NCBI GenBank assembly: GCA_034423115.1
Contig: DAOUJD010000058.1
Location: 1-64,000, forward strand
From: Bin87 sp034423115
Lineage (GTDB): Bacteria > Chloroflexota > Dehalococcoidia > Lucifugimonadales > UBA3495
Direction: 5' to 3'
DNA length: 64,000 bases
Below, in pieces: positions 23,622 to 32,841 of this stretch (the first letter of the stretch is position 1; each line of letters begins with the position of its first letter). Under the pieces are notes generated by a model that had not been told where the DNA came from, searched no databases, and saw nothing but the letters and a program-made list of their open reading frames with translations. The position numbers were made by a program, and so were the translations under genes.

Positions 23622-24857
23622 ATGTTCCTGATGCGTTTTACCGAACGGGCTTACGTGAACTACACCGAGGAGGACGTGCGCAACTCGCCCAATGAGGCCG
23701 TGCGCCTCACCTTCTCCAACTCCAACTTCAACCCCGAGGAAGGGCACTACCTCTACAACATGTACCTCGACGAGTACGAGTACTCGGAGGAGGTCGGGTT
23801 CGATGGCCTGATGCTCAACGAGCACCACAACACCCCGACCTGTTTGGGCGCGACGATGAACCTCGAGGCGGCGATCCTGGCGCGTAACACCAAGAAGCCC
23901 AAGATCGTCCTGCTGGGCAATCCACTGCCCATCTTCGACAACCCGATCCGGCTGGCGGAAGAACTCGCTGAGATCGACATGATCTCCGGCGGCCGACTGG
24001 TATCGGGATTCGTGCGCGGCACCGGCGTCGAGAGCCTGGCGACCAACACCAACCCGCTGCACAACCGTGCGCGATTCGAGGAAGCTCACGACCTGGTGAT
24101 CAAGACCTGGACCACGCCGGGCCCGTTCCGCTGGGAAGGCGACCACTACCACTTCCGCGTGGTGAACCCCTTCCAGACTCCGCTCCAGAAGCCGCACCCG
24201 CCCGTCTGGATTCCCGGCACCGGCAGCCCTGAAACCCTGGTCTGGTGCGCCGAGCGCAACTATCCTTACATCTTCCTGGAAACCGACCCGCAGGGCACGC
24301 AGGACATGAAGTCCATTTATACCGAGGCGGCCCGTGAGCACGGCTACGAGCCCGGCCCCGAGAATTTCGGGTACCTGGTACGCATCCACGTCCAGGACAC
24401 CGACGAGAAGGCGTACGACGTGGGCAAGGGCTACATGGTCGGCAACATCGGCGTCGGGCGCATTCCACTGCCGCGAGACTATGCGTCGCCGGTGGGTTAC
24501 GGCAGTCGCAGCGACGACCCTCGTTTCCTGCGCCTGCGGGAGCAGATCCGCAGCGACCCGTTCCGCGTCGGTGGATTGGACTCTGCTCACTACGACGAGA
24601 TTCTAGACTCCAAACGCTGGATCATTGGCAGCCCCGATACCGTGGTCAGCCAACTGCGCGAGGTGCTCAGCTACATGCGCCCCGGCATCCTTGCCGTCTG
24701 GACCAACGACGGTTCCATCAGCCATGAGGACACCATGCGCTGCCTCGAGCTCATGGGTGAGGAGGTCCTGCCAGCCCTGCGCGAAATCGGCGAAGAGCTG
24801 GAGCTCACCGACCCCTTCCAGAAGGAAGGCGTGATGCCGGGCCTCACGGCAGTCTGA
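23622..24857 (+). CDS. luciferase-like flavin-dependent monooxygenase (LLM class)
   Basis: The 411-residue product is a luciferase-family monooxygenase: GFDGLMLNEHHNTPTC, LGNPLPIFDNPIRLAEELAE, SGGRLVSGFVRGTGVES and PPVWIPGTGSPETL. It is a clear paralogue of the protein at 26332-27459, sharing NEHHNTP, TWTTPGPFRWEG and PPVW-PGTGSPET. ATG 23622 has AGGAGG seven bases upstream and is preferred to an in-frame ATG at 23592. An alpha/beta hydrolase follows 45 bases later, probably in the same transcript, suggesting oxygenation followed by hydrolysis. Confidence 0.9.
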   Translation: MFLMRFTERAYVNYTEEDVRNSPNEAVRLTFSNSNFNPEEGHYLYNMYLDEYEYSEEVGFDGLMLNEHHNTPTCLGATMNLEAAILARNTKKPKIVLLGNPLPIFDNPIRLAEELAEIDMISGGRLVSGFVRGTGVESLATNTNPLHNRARFEEAHDLVIKTWTTPGPFRWEGDHYHFRVVNPFQTPLQKPHPPVWIPGTGSPETLVWCAERNYPYIFLETDPQGTQDMKSIYTEAAREHGYEPGPENFGYLVRIHVQDTDEKAYDVGKGYMVGNIGVGRIPLPRDYASPVGYGSRSDDPRFLRLREQIRSDPFRVGGLDSAHYDEILDSKRWIIGSPDTVVSQLREVLSYMRPGILAVWTNDGSISHEDTMRCLELMGEEVLPALREIGEELELTDPFQKEGVMPGLTAV

Positions 24858-24902
24858 TCCCGGTATTTTCCTGATAATTCCGCACAAGGAGCGAACACCC
24901 CG

Positions 24903-25682
24903 ATGCCTAATTTCACCGAGGAAACCATCTCCGTGGCCGGCGGTAACCTGCAAGTCTACAAGGGCGGGTCCGGCGACCCTCTGTTGGTGCTGCACGGCGC
25001 GGGCGGCAACGCCGGCCCCCGTCGCTACGCACAGGCTCTCGCCGAGAAGTTCACCGTATATCTGCCGTCCCACCCCGGCTACGGCAAGAGCGACCGCCCG
25101 GGTTGGGTGGAGTCCATGCAGGACCTCGCCTGTTTCTACACGTGGTTCCAGGAACAAGAAGGTCTGGAAAACGTCCGCGCTATCGGTTTTTCCATGGGCG
25201 GCTGGCTGGCGGCGGAGATGCTGTCCATGACCGGCCACGCTTTCAGCAAGGTGATGTTGGTGGGCGCGGCTGGCATCAAACCCAACGACGGCGAGATCAC
25301 CGACATCTTCATCATCAGTCCGGCCCAGGTGCGCGACCTCGTCTATCACGATCCGTCGCAGGTCCCCGAGTGGGATGAGATGTTCGGGACAGACCCAACG
25401 CCTGAGCAGGTGCAGCAGGCGGAGGGCGACCGCGAAATGGCCATCCGCCTCACCTGGCGGCCCTACATGCACAACCCGCGCCTGCCCGCCAAGCTGGGCC
25501 GCGTCAACGTCCCGACCCATATCCTGTGGGGCGCGAACGACAACCTAGTTCCGGTGGAGTGCGCCGACCTCTTCCAACAGGCCATCGCGGGTTCGCAAGT
25601 GACCGTGATCCCCAACTGCGGCCACTCCCCACAGATCGAAAAGCCCGACGACTTCGTGCAGGCCGCGCTGGCCTTTTTGTAG
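24903..25682 (+). CDS. alpha/beta-fold hydrolase
   Basis: The 259-residue protein has a full alpha/beta hydrolase set: oxyanion-hole loop LHGAGGNAG, nucleophile elbow GFSMGG (Ser), acid in LWGANDNLVP and catalytic histidine in PNCGHSPQ. It resembles small carboxylesterases and C-C-bond hydrolases of aromatic degradation. Its place between two luciferase-like monooxygenases suggests it acts on an ester or ring-cleaved product made by them; that link is inferred. Confidence 0.88.
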   Translation: MPNFTEETISVAGGNLQVYKGGSGDPLLVLHGAGGNAGPRRYAQALAEKFTVYLPSHPGYGKSDRPGWVESMQDLACFYTWFQEQEGLENVRAIGFSMGGWLAAEMLSMTGHAFSKVMLVGAAGIKPNDGEITDIFIISPAQVRDLVYHDPSQVPEWDEMFGTDPTPEQVQQAEGDREMAIRLTWRPYMHNPRLPAKLGRVNVPTHILWGANDNLVPVECADLFQQAIAGSQVTVIPNCGHSPQIEKPDDFVQAALAFL

Positions 25683-25722
25683 GTCGGCGTCGCTCGGCGC
25701 ATTGTGGCAAAGGGGTATAACG

Positions 25723-26289
25723 ATGACTACCGCGCCCGTTGGCGAAAAACTATTAACTGCGGACGAATTCCTGCGTCTGTGCGAAAAGCGCATCATCAAA
25801 GGTGAACTGGTCAAGGGAGTAGTGCACGAAACTATGCCGGCGGGCGGAGAACATGGTGAGATTGCCATGACAATCGGATCAGCTATGATCGCTCACGTCC
25901 GTCCCAACAGGTTGGGCAGAGTGGTTGGTTCGGATTCTGGTGTCCTGCTGGAAAGGGATCCTGATACTGTGAGGGAACCTGACGTGGCGTTCATCTCCGC
26001 CGAAAAGCTGCCGCTGGACGTCAGAGTTCGCGGTTACTACGAGGTCGTTCCCGATCTGGTCGTCGAGATAGTTTCGCCTAATGACAGCCCCGAGTACATC
26101 GCCCAGCGCGTGGCTATGTGGCGCAGCTTCGGCGTTCCTTTGGTCTGGGCCGTGTATCCCGTCACCCGTACCGTCGCGGTGCACCCGTTGAACGGTACCG
26201 CTCTGCTTTACACGGAAAATGACATCCTGGACGGCGGCGCAGTCCTGCCCGACTTCCAGTGTGCTGTGCGCGATATTTTTGACTGGTGA
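25723..26289 (+). CDS. Uma2 family protein (PD-(D/E)XK fold)
   Basis: The 188-residue protein is of the Uma2/DUF820 family: LLTADEFLRLCEKR, then REPDVAFIS and PDLVVEIVSPND with the acidic residues of the restriction-endonuclease-like core, and WRSFGVPLVWAVYPVTRT. Starts at ATG 25723, a little after a GGGG tract. The family is widespread in Cyanobacteria and Chloroflexota and is thought to be nuclease-like, but its role is unknown. A second member lies at 29169-29726. Confidence 0.85.
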   Translation: MTTAPVGEKLLTADEFLRLCEKRIIKGELVKGVVHETMPAGGEHGEIAMTIGSAMIAHVRPNRLGRVVGSDSGVLLERDPDTVREPDVAFISAEKLPLDVRVRGYYEVVPDLVVEIVSPNDSPEYIAQRVAMWRSFGVPLVWAVYPVTRTVAVHPLNGTALLYTENDILDGGAVLPDFQCAVRDIFDW

Positions 26290-26331
26290 TCCCCGAGACC
26301 CATCCACCCTGCCGTTTTGTGAGGCAACACC

Positions 26332-27459
26332 ATGGACGTTTTCTACTTCACCGAGATGCCCTACGCCGAGTTCCCCGAGTCCGAGGCGGAAAAGTTCCCG
26401 TCCATGCGCCTCACCTTCCCCAACACCTATTTCGACCCCAGCACCGCCAGCGGCCTGATGAACCGCTACCTCGACGAGTACCAGTACGCCGAGGAGATGG
26501 GCTTCGACGGCCTGATGATCAATGAGCACCACAACACCCCGTCGTGCATGGACGTTGAGGTGAACATAACCGGCGGCATCCTGGCCCGCATCACCAACCG
26601 CGCCAAGATCCTGATGCTGGGCAACATGCTGCCCACGTCCGACAATCCGGTGCGCCTGGCCGAGGAGATTGCCCTGCTGGACGTAATTTCCGGCGGACGC
26701 ATCATCTCCGGATTCGTGCGCGGCATCGGCATCGAGTCCTGGGCCAACAACACCAACCCCATCCATAACCGTGAGCGTTTTGAGGAGTGCCACGACCTGG
26801 TGGTGAAGACGTGGACCACGCCCGGCCCGTTCCGGTGGGAGGGCAACCACTACCATTACCGCGCCGTGAACCCATGGATGCTGCCAATCCAGAAACCACA
26901 TCCGCCCGTGTGGGTTCCCGGCACCGGCAGCCCCGAGACCGTTGAGTGGACGGCGCGGCACCGTTACACCTACGCCGCCTTTTTGACCCCGCTGGAGGTT
27001 GCCAAGAACCTGTTCGCCCGCTATCGCGAGTACGCCGCCGCGGACGGCTGGGAACCGGGCCACGAAAAGTTCGCCTTCATGATCTGCGCCCACGTCAACG
27101 ACACCGACGAAAAGGCTCAGGAATCCGGCAAGGCGTTCCTCTGGCGCATGAACTACCCCCTGCGCGGCCCCCGCGAATACTGGTCGCCACCCGGCTATAC
27201 CTCCCGCGCCGGCGCCGCGGCCGTGGCCGCCCGCAGACCCACCCCCCTTCACGAGATGTCGTACCAGGAGTTGCAGGACCGCTATCACTTGGTGGTGGGC
27301 AGCCCGGATACCGTCATCGAGAAACTGCGTCACATCCGGGATGAGCTTGGCGTAGGCTCACTGCTGCTGGAGGCACAGGGCGGCCAGCTCTCCCACGCCG
27401 ACACCATGCGCTCCATCGAGCTGTTCGGCAAGGAGGTCATCCCCGCCCTCAAAGACTGA
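26332..27459 (+). CDS. luciferase-like flavin-dependent monooxygenase (LLM class)
   Basis: This 375-residue protein parallels the one at 23622-24857 along its length: GFDGLMINEHHNTPSC, SGGRIISGFVRGIGIES, FEECHDLVVKTWTTPGPFRW. It begins more compactly (MDVFYFTEMPYAEFPES). The pair probably arose by duplication and diverged in the C-terminal half. Expected chemistry is flavin-dependent oxygenation of an organic substrate in the cytoplasm. A terminator at 27498-27542 closes the run. Confidence 0.9.
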   Translation: MDVFYFTEMPYAEFPESEAEKFPSMRLTFPNTYFDPSTASGLMNRYLDEYQYAEEMGFDGLMINEHHNTPSCMDVEVNITGGILARITNRAKILMLGNMLPTSDNPVRLAEEIALLDVISGGRIISGFVRGIGIESWANNTNPIHNRERFEECHDLVVKTWTTPGPFRWEGNHYHYRAVNPWMLPIQKPHPPVWVPGTGSPETVEWTARHRYTYAAFLTPLEVAKNLFARYREYAAADGWEPGHEKFAFMICAHVNDTDEKAQESGKAFLWRMNYPLRGPREYWSPPGYTSRAGAAAVAARRPTPLHEMSYQELQDRYHLVVGSPDTVIEKLRHIRDELGVGSLLLEAQGGQLSHADTMRSIELFGKEVIPALKD

Positions 27460-27497
27460 CGGCCCGCCACGATCCTGTCGCAGCACCGCATCATCTC

Positions 27498-27542
27498 AAG
27501 ACCCGCTCGTGGTGAGCTTGTCGAACCATGTGCGGGTCTTTT
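27498..27542 (+). terminator. terminator built on a repeat-family hairpin
   Basis: AAGACCCGC (27498-27506) pairs with GCGGGTCTT (27532-27540), followed by TT. The loop contains GTGGTGAGCTTGTCGAACCA, part of the same dispersed repeat as the MITEs at 32916 and 63827, so a repeat seems to have been recruited as a terminator. Confidence 0.65.
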
Positions 27543-27618
27543 GGCTCACCATCGACATTGCGTCATGCAATGATATGTATTACCATATGCGATATAAATT
27601 ATTGCGGGAGGTGATCCC

Positions 27619-27858
27619 ATGGCAGCCAATGCTTACATATTGATAAACGTGGAACCCGCCAGGACTCTTGAGGTCATAGACCGGTTGAACAACATCAGCG
27701 GAGCGGCGGTGCGTGAGGTTCTCGGCCCTTACGACGTAGTAATGGAACTTGAGGCCGGCACCCCCGAAGACCTGACCGCGATCCTGCGCCACCAGATCCG
27801 TCCCATTGGCGGCGTCACCAACACCGTGACCTGCCTGTGGTTCACCACCAACATCTGA
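27619..27858 (+). CDS. stand-alone Lrp/AsnC ligand-binding (RAM) domain protein
   Basis: The 79-residue protein is a single ACT-like RAM domain: YILINVEPARTLEVIDRLNN, VREVLGPYDVVMELEA, and NTVTCLWFT. It lacks the helix-turn-helix of full Lrp regulators. Such domains form octameric rings and sense amino acids. The start has GGAGGTGAT five bases ahead, a near-perfect ribosome binding site. The AT-rich stretch upstream (27555-27600) with ATATG/CATAT half-sites may be its control region. Function inferred from the fold. Confidence 0.85.
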   Translation: MAANAYILINVEPARTLEVIDRLNNISGAAVREVLGPYDVVMELEAGTPEDLTAILRHQIRPIGGVTNTVTCLWFTTNI

Positions 27859-27900
27859 ATTCAATGGGGCAAACCAATACGGTTCTCCCAGCCCGAAATC

Positions 27901-27945
27901 AAAAAGATCAGCGCCAGGCAATCCGCAGGGCGCTGATCTTCTTCT
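27901..27945. terminator. bidirectional terminator
   Basis: AAGATCAGCGCC (27904-27915) pairs with GGCGCTGATCTT (27929-27940), a 12-bp stem with A-run on one side and CTTCT on the other. It lies between the convergent genes at 27619 (plus) and 27960 (minus) and can serve both. Confidence 0.8.
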
Positions 27946-27959
27946 ACAACTGAAATTTG

Positions 27960-29036
27960 CTAAAACGGGCAGTCGATACCCAACTCGCCGCAGGTGTCGT
28001 GGAACCAGTCCACCACCTCCTCGTGCAACGGGATGCCTTCGACCCGGCGGATCTCCTCCATCTCCGCTTCCGGCTGGCCAGCCACCATCACTCGTTCCTC
28101 GCCGGGAGCCGGCCGCGTGCTCTTCATCATCTGCAGCCACTCGTCCATCTGATCCTTGAAGTGGTCAGGATCGTCGAAGCCTGCCACGTTGTACGCGGCC
28201 ACGTAGTGCCCGAAGTTCGGCCGGCCCGGCACCGCTCCGTAGCCGAACCCGGTCAGCACGCCGGCCAGGATGTCCACCATGCACGACAGGCCATAACCCT
28301 TGTGCGAGCCCAACTCCCGGGTGCTGCCCAGCGTCAGCAGCGTATAGTTATCCGGCGCGTCCGCTTCCTCCATGATCGGATTGCCCTCGGCGTCGGCCAA
28401 CCAGCCCGGTTCCAGTTTGACGCCCAACCTTCGCGCGATCCCTACCTTGTTGCCGGCCACCGTGCTGGTGGCCGCATCGAACACGAACGGCGCCTCGTTG
28501 CGCGACGGCACGGCTATGGCGATGGGGTTGGTCCCCAGTCGGGGCTCCGCGCCAAAGGTCGGCACCACCGACGGCGGACAACTGGTCATGCACACGCCGA
28601 TCATGTCGTGCTCCAGCGCCATCATGGCGTGATAGGACGCCATCCCCAAGTGGCGTGCGTTGCCGAGGGTGACCATCCCCACGCCCACCTCCGACGCCTT
28701 GCGGATCGCGATGTCCATAGCCTTGGGCGTGGTGATGATCCCCAGGCCCCGGTCGGAGTCGATGCTGGCGGTGCTGGGCGTCTCGCGCACGATCCGCATG
28801 TCCGGATTCGGGTTGATCTGCCCGCTGGTATAGCCGTTGACGTAGCTGCGCAACATGTTGGACACGCCGTGCGAATCCACTCCCCGAAGGTCGGCCAATA
28901 CCAGCACGTCGGCCCCCAACTGTGCGTCGTCCGGCGGCACGCCCATCTTCTCAAAAACGGCGGCGACGGTGGCTTTCAGGTCATCCCCTGGTACCATCGT
29001 GGCTTCGTCCAGACTGACTCGAAACTTGGGCAGCAC
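27960..29036 (-). CDS. Ldh family NAD(P)-dependent oxidoreductase
   Basis: The 358-residue product fits the malate/L-lactate dehydrogenase (Ldh_2) family: DLRGVDSHGVSNMLRSYVNG, MVTLGNARHLGMASYHAMMA, GTNPIAIAVPS and ELGSHKGYGLSCMVDILAG. These soluble enzymes reduce 2-keto acids, including ureidoglycolate and sulfolactate relatives. The start is GTG 29036: AGGAGGTG stands five bases ahead, and longer frames lack this. Substrate not determinable. It is divergent from the Uma2 gene at 29169. Confidence 0.88.
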   Translation of the reverse strand: MLPKFRVSLDEATMVPGDDLKATVAAVFEKMGVPPDDAQLGADVLVLADLRGVDSHGVSNMLRSYVNGYTSGQINPNPDMRIVRETPSTASIDSDRGLGIITTPKAMDIAIRKASEVGVGMVTLGNARHLGMASYHAMMALEHDMIGVCMTSCPPSVVPTFGAEPRLGTNPIAIAVPSRNEAPFVFDAATSTVAGNKVGIARRLGVKLEPGWLADAEGNPIMEEADAPDNYTLLTLGSTRELGSHKGYGLSCMVDILAGVLTGFGYGAVPGRPNFGHYVAAYNVAGFDDPDHFKDQMDEWLQMMKSTRPAPGEERVMVAGQPEAEMEEIRRVEGIPLHEEVVDWFHDTCGELGIDCPF

Positions 29037-29168
29037 GGTGCACCTCCTGCTGATTGGGCAGAGCAAAATTTCCGGCCCGCAGTATAGCACCCGACACCGC
29101 CCAACCGTTTGCTGTCGTGCCTGCACAATGGCACAATGAGCACAACCAACCGCAAGGTCGAAATAACC

Positions 29169-29726
29169 ATGGCAACCCGGCAAAAATTGATCACAGCAGC
29201 AGAACTCCTGGCGATGCCTCGGGGCGATGGGCGGAAGTATGAACTCATCCGAGGAGCGCTGGTCGAAGAAATGCCTACCGGAGATCCCCACGCCCTGGTC
29301 GTGGTCATGATTGCCACCGTATTGAATCTTTTCGTTGGACCGAGAAACCTTGGCGGGGTCCGGGCTGGCGAACCCGGCTACCTGTTGGAAATCGGTCCCG
29401 ACACCGTACGCGCGCCGGATGTGGCCTGGGTTGCGCCCGGCCGCATACCGGAAGGAGCCATTGGCTACCCCAACCTCGCGCCGGATCTGGCGGTGGAGGT
29501 CAGATCGCCCAGCAATTCAATACCCGAACTCCAGCGCAAAGCCGAAATGTGGCTCAGTTTCGGTACCCGGCAGGTCTGGGTCGCAGATCCCGAAACAACC
29601 ACCGTGACCATTTACCGGACCGGAGCCGAGCCGCTGACCCTTGGTGAGGACGACACAATAGACGGAGCCGACCTGCTGCCCGGGTTCAGCGCGCCCGTCT
29701 GGAACCTTTTTCGTTGGGAGAAGTAA
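29169..29726 (+). CDS. Uma2 family protein (PD-(D/E)XK fold)
   Basis: The 185-residue protein has the Uma2 pattern: LITAAELLAMPRGDGRKYEL, then RAPDVAWVAPGR, PDLAVEVRSPSN and WLSFGTRQVWVADPETTTV. The acidic residues of the nuclease-like core are present. The start is ATG 29169; an earlier ATG at 29136 is possible. It is a paralogue of 25723-26289 but only moderately similar. It ends a few bases before the peptidase gene at 29740. Confidence 0.85.
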   Translation: MATRQKLITAAELLAMPRGDGRKYELIRGALVEEMPTGDPHALVVVMIATVLNLFVGPRNLGGVRAGEPGYLLEIGPDTVRAPDVAWVAPGRIPEGAIGYPNLAPDLAVEVRSPSNSIPELQRKAEMWLSFGTRQVWVADPETTTVTIYRTGAEPLTLGEDDTIDGADLLPGFSAPVWNLFRWEK

Positions 29727-29739
29727 AGATTTGAACGCA

Positions 29740-30849
29740 ATGAATACCGACGCAACCGCAAACCGCGCCCTCGATTTCCTGGCCCGTTTGGGCGCACAGC
29801 CCGCCATCGCATTCCACGAGAACGGCGTCGCCACCGCCGTGCGCGGCGCTCTAACCGAAATCGGCGTTTCCTGGCGCACCGACGACTTCGGGAACATCAT
29901 CGCCCGCATAGCCGGAACTGACCCCGCCGGTGTTCCGCCCATCGCTTTCATGGCCCATATGGACCACCCGGGTTTTGAGATCGTCGGGCGCGACGGCGAT
30001 TATTTGATCGGCAAGGCCTCGGGCGGCATACCCTCCGGCGCTTTCGCACGTGGAGTGCCCTTGCAGATCATCCTGCCCGGCGGGCGTCGCGTTTCCGCGG
30101 AGACCGTCGGACCCCACGGCGATGAACGCCATCGCGAGGCCCAGATCAGGCTGATCGACACGGTGAACGAGGACATTCCCATTCCCGCGCCAGCCGTTTT
30201 CGACTTGCCCGATTTCAGCATCGAGGACGATCACATCGTCATGCGCGCGGCCGATGACCTGGCCGGCGGCGGCGGCATCCTGTCGGCGCTGGACTCTCTC
30301 CACGGCGACCCGCCCTCGGGTGACGTTTACGGCGTTTTCACCCGCGCCGAGGAGGTCGGCCTGGTTGGCGCACGCCTGCTCGCCGAGGCGCGCACCCTGC
30401 CGTTGGATACGTTGGTCGTCTCGCTTGAATCGTCACGCACCCTGCCGGGCGCGGAAATCGGTGGCGGCCCCGTTATCCGCGTGGGTGATGCTGGCAGCAC
30501 TTTCAACTCCGACGCCGAATCCGCCCTGATCCGAGCCCGCGAGTCCCTCCTCGCCAGCATTCCGGAATTTCGCTCACAGCGCCAGCTGATGAGCGGCGGC
30601 GTCTGCGAGGCCAGCGCGTTCAGCGCCTGGGGCTACCGGTCCACCGGCATGGCATTTCCCCTGGGCAACTATCACAACGGCGCTGTGGACGGCAGCATCG
30701 CCGCCGAATACATCCACCGGGATGACTACCTCAACGGCGCCGCCCTGATCACCGAGGCCGCCCGCCAGGTCTCCATGCGTTGGGACACGGTATTCAGCCG
30801 ACGTATCCGACAAGTTCCCGATGCCATGCGGGCCCGTCTGGGCGGATAG
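29740..30849 (+). CDS. M42-like zinc aminopeptidase
   Basis: The 369-residue protein follows the M42 (glutamyl aminopeptidase / endoglucanase-like) layout: FMAHMDHPGF with the first zinc ligand, an apical insert, RAADDLAGGGG with the bridging aspartate, FTRAEEVGLVGARL with the catalytic glutamates, SLESSRTLPGA, and YHNGAVDG with a late histidine. Such enzymes cut N-terminal residues from peptides as cytoplasmic multimers. ATG 29740 is used; a TTG at 29731 is better spaced from GGGAG and is possible. Family is clear, substrate range is not. Confidence 0.83.
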   Translation: MNTDATANRALDFLARLGAQPAIAFHENGVATAVRGALTEIGVSWRTDDFGNIIARIAGTDPAGVPPIAFMAHMDHPGFEIVGRDGDYLIGKASGGIPSGAFARGVPLQIILPGGRRVSAETVGPHGDERHREAQIRLIDTVNEDIPIPAPAVFDLPDFSIEDDHIVMRAADDLAGGGGILSALDSLHGDPPSGDVYGVFTRAEEVGLVGARLLAEARTLPLDTLVVSLESSRTLPGAEIGGGPVIRVGDAGSTFNSDAESALIRARESLLASIPEFRSQRQLMSGGVCEASAFSAWGYRSTGMAFPLGNYHNGAVDGSIAAEYIHRDDYLNGAALITEAARQVSMRWDTVFSRRIRQVPDAMRARLGG

Positions 30850-30909
30850 GGACCCTCCGGTTTGCTACAATGCACGCACCATTTCCATCGACACAGGAGG
30901 CGCAGCAAC

Positions 30910-31572
30910 ATGCCAGTCCACCATCAGGCGCAGGGCACGGGAGACATAACCGTCCACAAGATTGAAAACATGGGCAGCCTCAGCAACAACGGCTACATCC
31001 TGATTTGTCCGGAAACGAACCAGGCTGTTTGCATCGACACGCCGGACGAGCCGGAAAAGATGATCAACGAGGTTCGGGAGGCCGGCGTCGACGTCCAGCA
31101 CATCCTGGTGACCCACGGGCACGGCGACCACCTGGCCGGCTACAACGAGATCACCGGCAGCATCGGCGCGCCGGCCGCCATCGGCGAGTTGGATGCCCAC
31201 CTGCCGCCCGGTCCGGTCCAGCGCGAGCTCAACGATGGTGACACCGTGTCATTCGGTAACCAAACCATCCAGTGCATCCACACGCCGGGCCACACCGACG
31301 GTTCCACCTGCTACCTGATCGGCGGGTTCCTGTTTTCCGGCGACACCCTTTTCCCCGGCGGGCCCGGCCGCACGCGCAGTCCGGAAGCGCTGCATCAGGT
31401 ACTCAACAGCATCAGCACCAAGTTGCTGACCCTCCCGGAGGACACATATGTGTATCCCGGTCACGGTCCGGACAACACCACGATCGGTGAAGCCAAGCGC
31501 CGCTACGACGTTTTCATGTCCAAGTCTCACCCCGCAGATCTGCAGGGCGACGTCGATTGGCTGAACACCTAG
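30910..31572 (+). CDS. MBL-fold hydrolase, glyoxalase II-like
   Basis: The 220-residue metallo-beta-lactamase-fold protein has VTHGHGDHLAG (zinc site), IHTPGHTDGSTCYLI, FSGDTLFPGGPGRT and YVYPGHGPDNTTIGE, all as in hydroxyacylglutathione hydrolase-type enzymes. ATG 30910 follows AGGAGG by ten bases. Its stop abuts the ATG of the peptidase gene at 31573, so they are coupled. Probable thioester or lactone hydrolase; substrate unknown. Confidence 0.88.
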   Translation: MPVHHQAQGTGDITVHKIENMGSLSNNGYILICPETNQAVCIDTPDEPEKMINEVREAGVDVQHILVTHGHGDHLAGYNEITGSIGAPAAIGELDAHLPPGPVQRELNDGDTVSFGNQTIQCIHTPGHTDGSTCYLIGGFLFSGDTLFPGGPGRTRSPEALHQVLNSISTKLLTLPEDTYVYPGHGPDNTTIGEAKRRYDVFMSKSHPADLQGDVDWLNT

Positions 31573-32841
31573 ATGTACCGCCGCACAACTCTGGACAACG
31601 GGCTGCGGGTGCTGACGGCAGAAATGCCGCATACCCGCAGCGTATCAATGTTTATCGCGGTGGGCGCCGGTTCCCGCTACGAACCCGACCACCAGGCCGG
31701 CCTGTCCCATTTCCTTGAGCATCTGCCGTTCAAGGGAACGCGCAGTTGGCCCACCGCTCTTGCCATATCCGAGGCGGTCGAGGGCGTGGGCGGCATCATG
31801 AACGCCTCCACTGATCGTGAAATGACCTCGTTCTGGTGCAAGGTCGCCAGCGTCCATGCCGATCAGGCCATTCCGGTCCTGTTGGACCTCATTCTTCACC
31901 CGCTGCTGGATCCCGCCGAGATGGAAAAAGAGCGCGAGGTGATCCTTGACGAGTTGCGGATGACCAACGATTACCCGGCTCACGTTTGCGATCTGCTGAT
32001 TGACCGCGCGATGTGGCCGGATCAGGCGATGGGACGGGACGTAGGGGGCACGGCGGAAACGGTGTCGGTCATCCGGTTGGATGACGTTCGCGATTACATG
32101 GAACGCCAGTACCGGCCCAACAACACCGTGATAGGTATCGCGGGCGCAATCACCGACGCTGAAGCCGTGAATATGGTCGCCACGGCCACAAAAAGGTGGC
32201 GACCTGCGGAACCGTTGGAGTGGCAACCGGTAACTCCCGCGGATGACGCAGCGAGCAAGGTTCTACTTGATGATCGCAAAACCGAAGAGACCAACATCTG
32301 CATTGGCCTGCCCGGTTTCGCTCTCACCGACGAAGACCGTTACGCTGCCACCGTCCTGAACGGGATTCTCGGCGACGGAATGAGCAGTCGGCTGTTTCAA
32401 AGCCTGCGGGAAGATCGCGGCCTTACCTACGACTGCCACAGTTCCATCAGCAGTTACCGCGATTGCGGCGCGCTGATAGTGTCCTGTGGGACCGACCCGA
32501 CCCGTGCCATCGAAGCTATCGAGGCGACCCGTCAGGAGATGGCAACGCTGCTGCAACCTGCTCCGGAGACGGAGATACGTAAAGCCAGGGAGTACATAAA
32601 GGGCCGCCTGCTCATGCGTCTGGAGGACTCTCGTTCGGTGGCTGCATGGCTGGCGTCCCAGGAGTTGCTGATGGACGAGATCACGACTCCCGACGACACT
32701 GCGGCAAGCATCGACCGGGTAACTCCGGCGGACGTGGTTCGCACGGCGGAGCGGTTGTTTGGCGGCAACGAGTTCCGGCTTGCCGTCGTTGGCCCTCACC
32801 CCGATCCGGCCGATTTCGTTGCTGCCCTCCACGCAACGTAA
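31573..32841 (+). CDS. M16 family zinc peptidase
   Basis: The 422-residue protein has the inverted zinc motif HFLEH (His46, Glu49, His50) in AGLSHFLEHLPFKGT and the downstream glutamate in EREVILDEL, as in mitochondrial processing peptidase beta and bacterial homologues. The second half (LNGILGDGMSSRLFQSLRED) is the partner domain of the M16 fold. No signal peptide. It follows the MBL gene with no gap, and a MITE at 32916 lies just after it. Confidence 0.92.
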   Translation: MYRRTTLDNGLRVLTAEMPHTRSVSMFIAVGAGSRYEPDHQAGLSHFLEHLPFKGTRSWPTALAISEAVEGVGGIMNASTDREMTSFWCKVASVHADQAIPVLLDLILHPLLDPAEMEKEREVILDELRMTNDYPAHVCDLLIDRAMWPDQAMGRDVGGTAETVSVIRLDDVRDYMERQYRPNNTVIGIAGAITDAEAVNMVATATKRWRPAEPLEWQPVTPADDAASKVLLDDRKTEETNICIGLPGFALTDEDRYAATVLNGILGDGMSSRLFQSLREDRGLTYDCHSSISSYRDCGALIVSCGTDPTRAIEAIEATRQEMATLLQPAPETEIRKAREYIKGRLLMRLEDSRSVAAWLASQELLMDEITTPDDTAASIDRVTPADVVRTAERLFGGNEFRLAVVGPHPDPADFVAALHAT

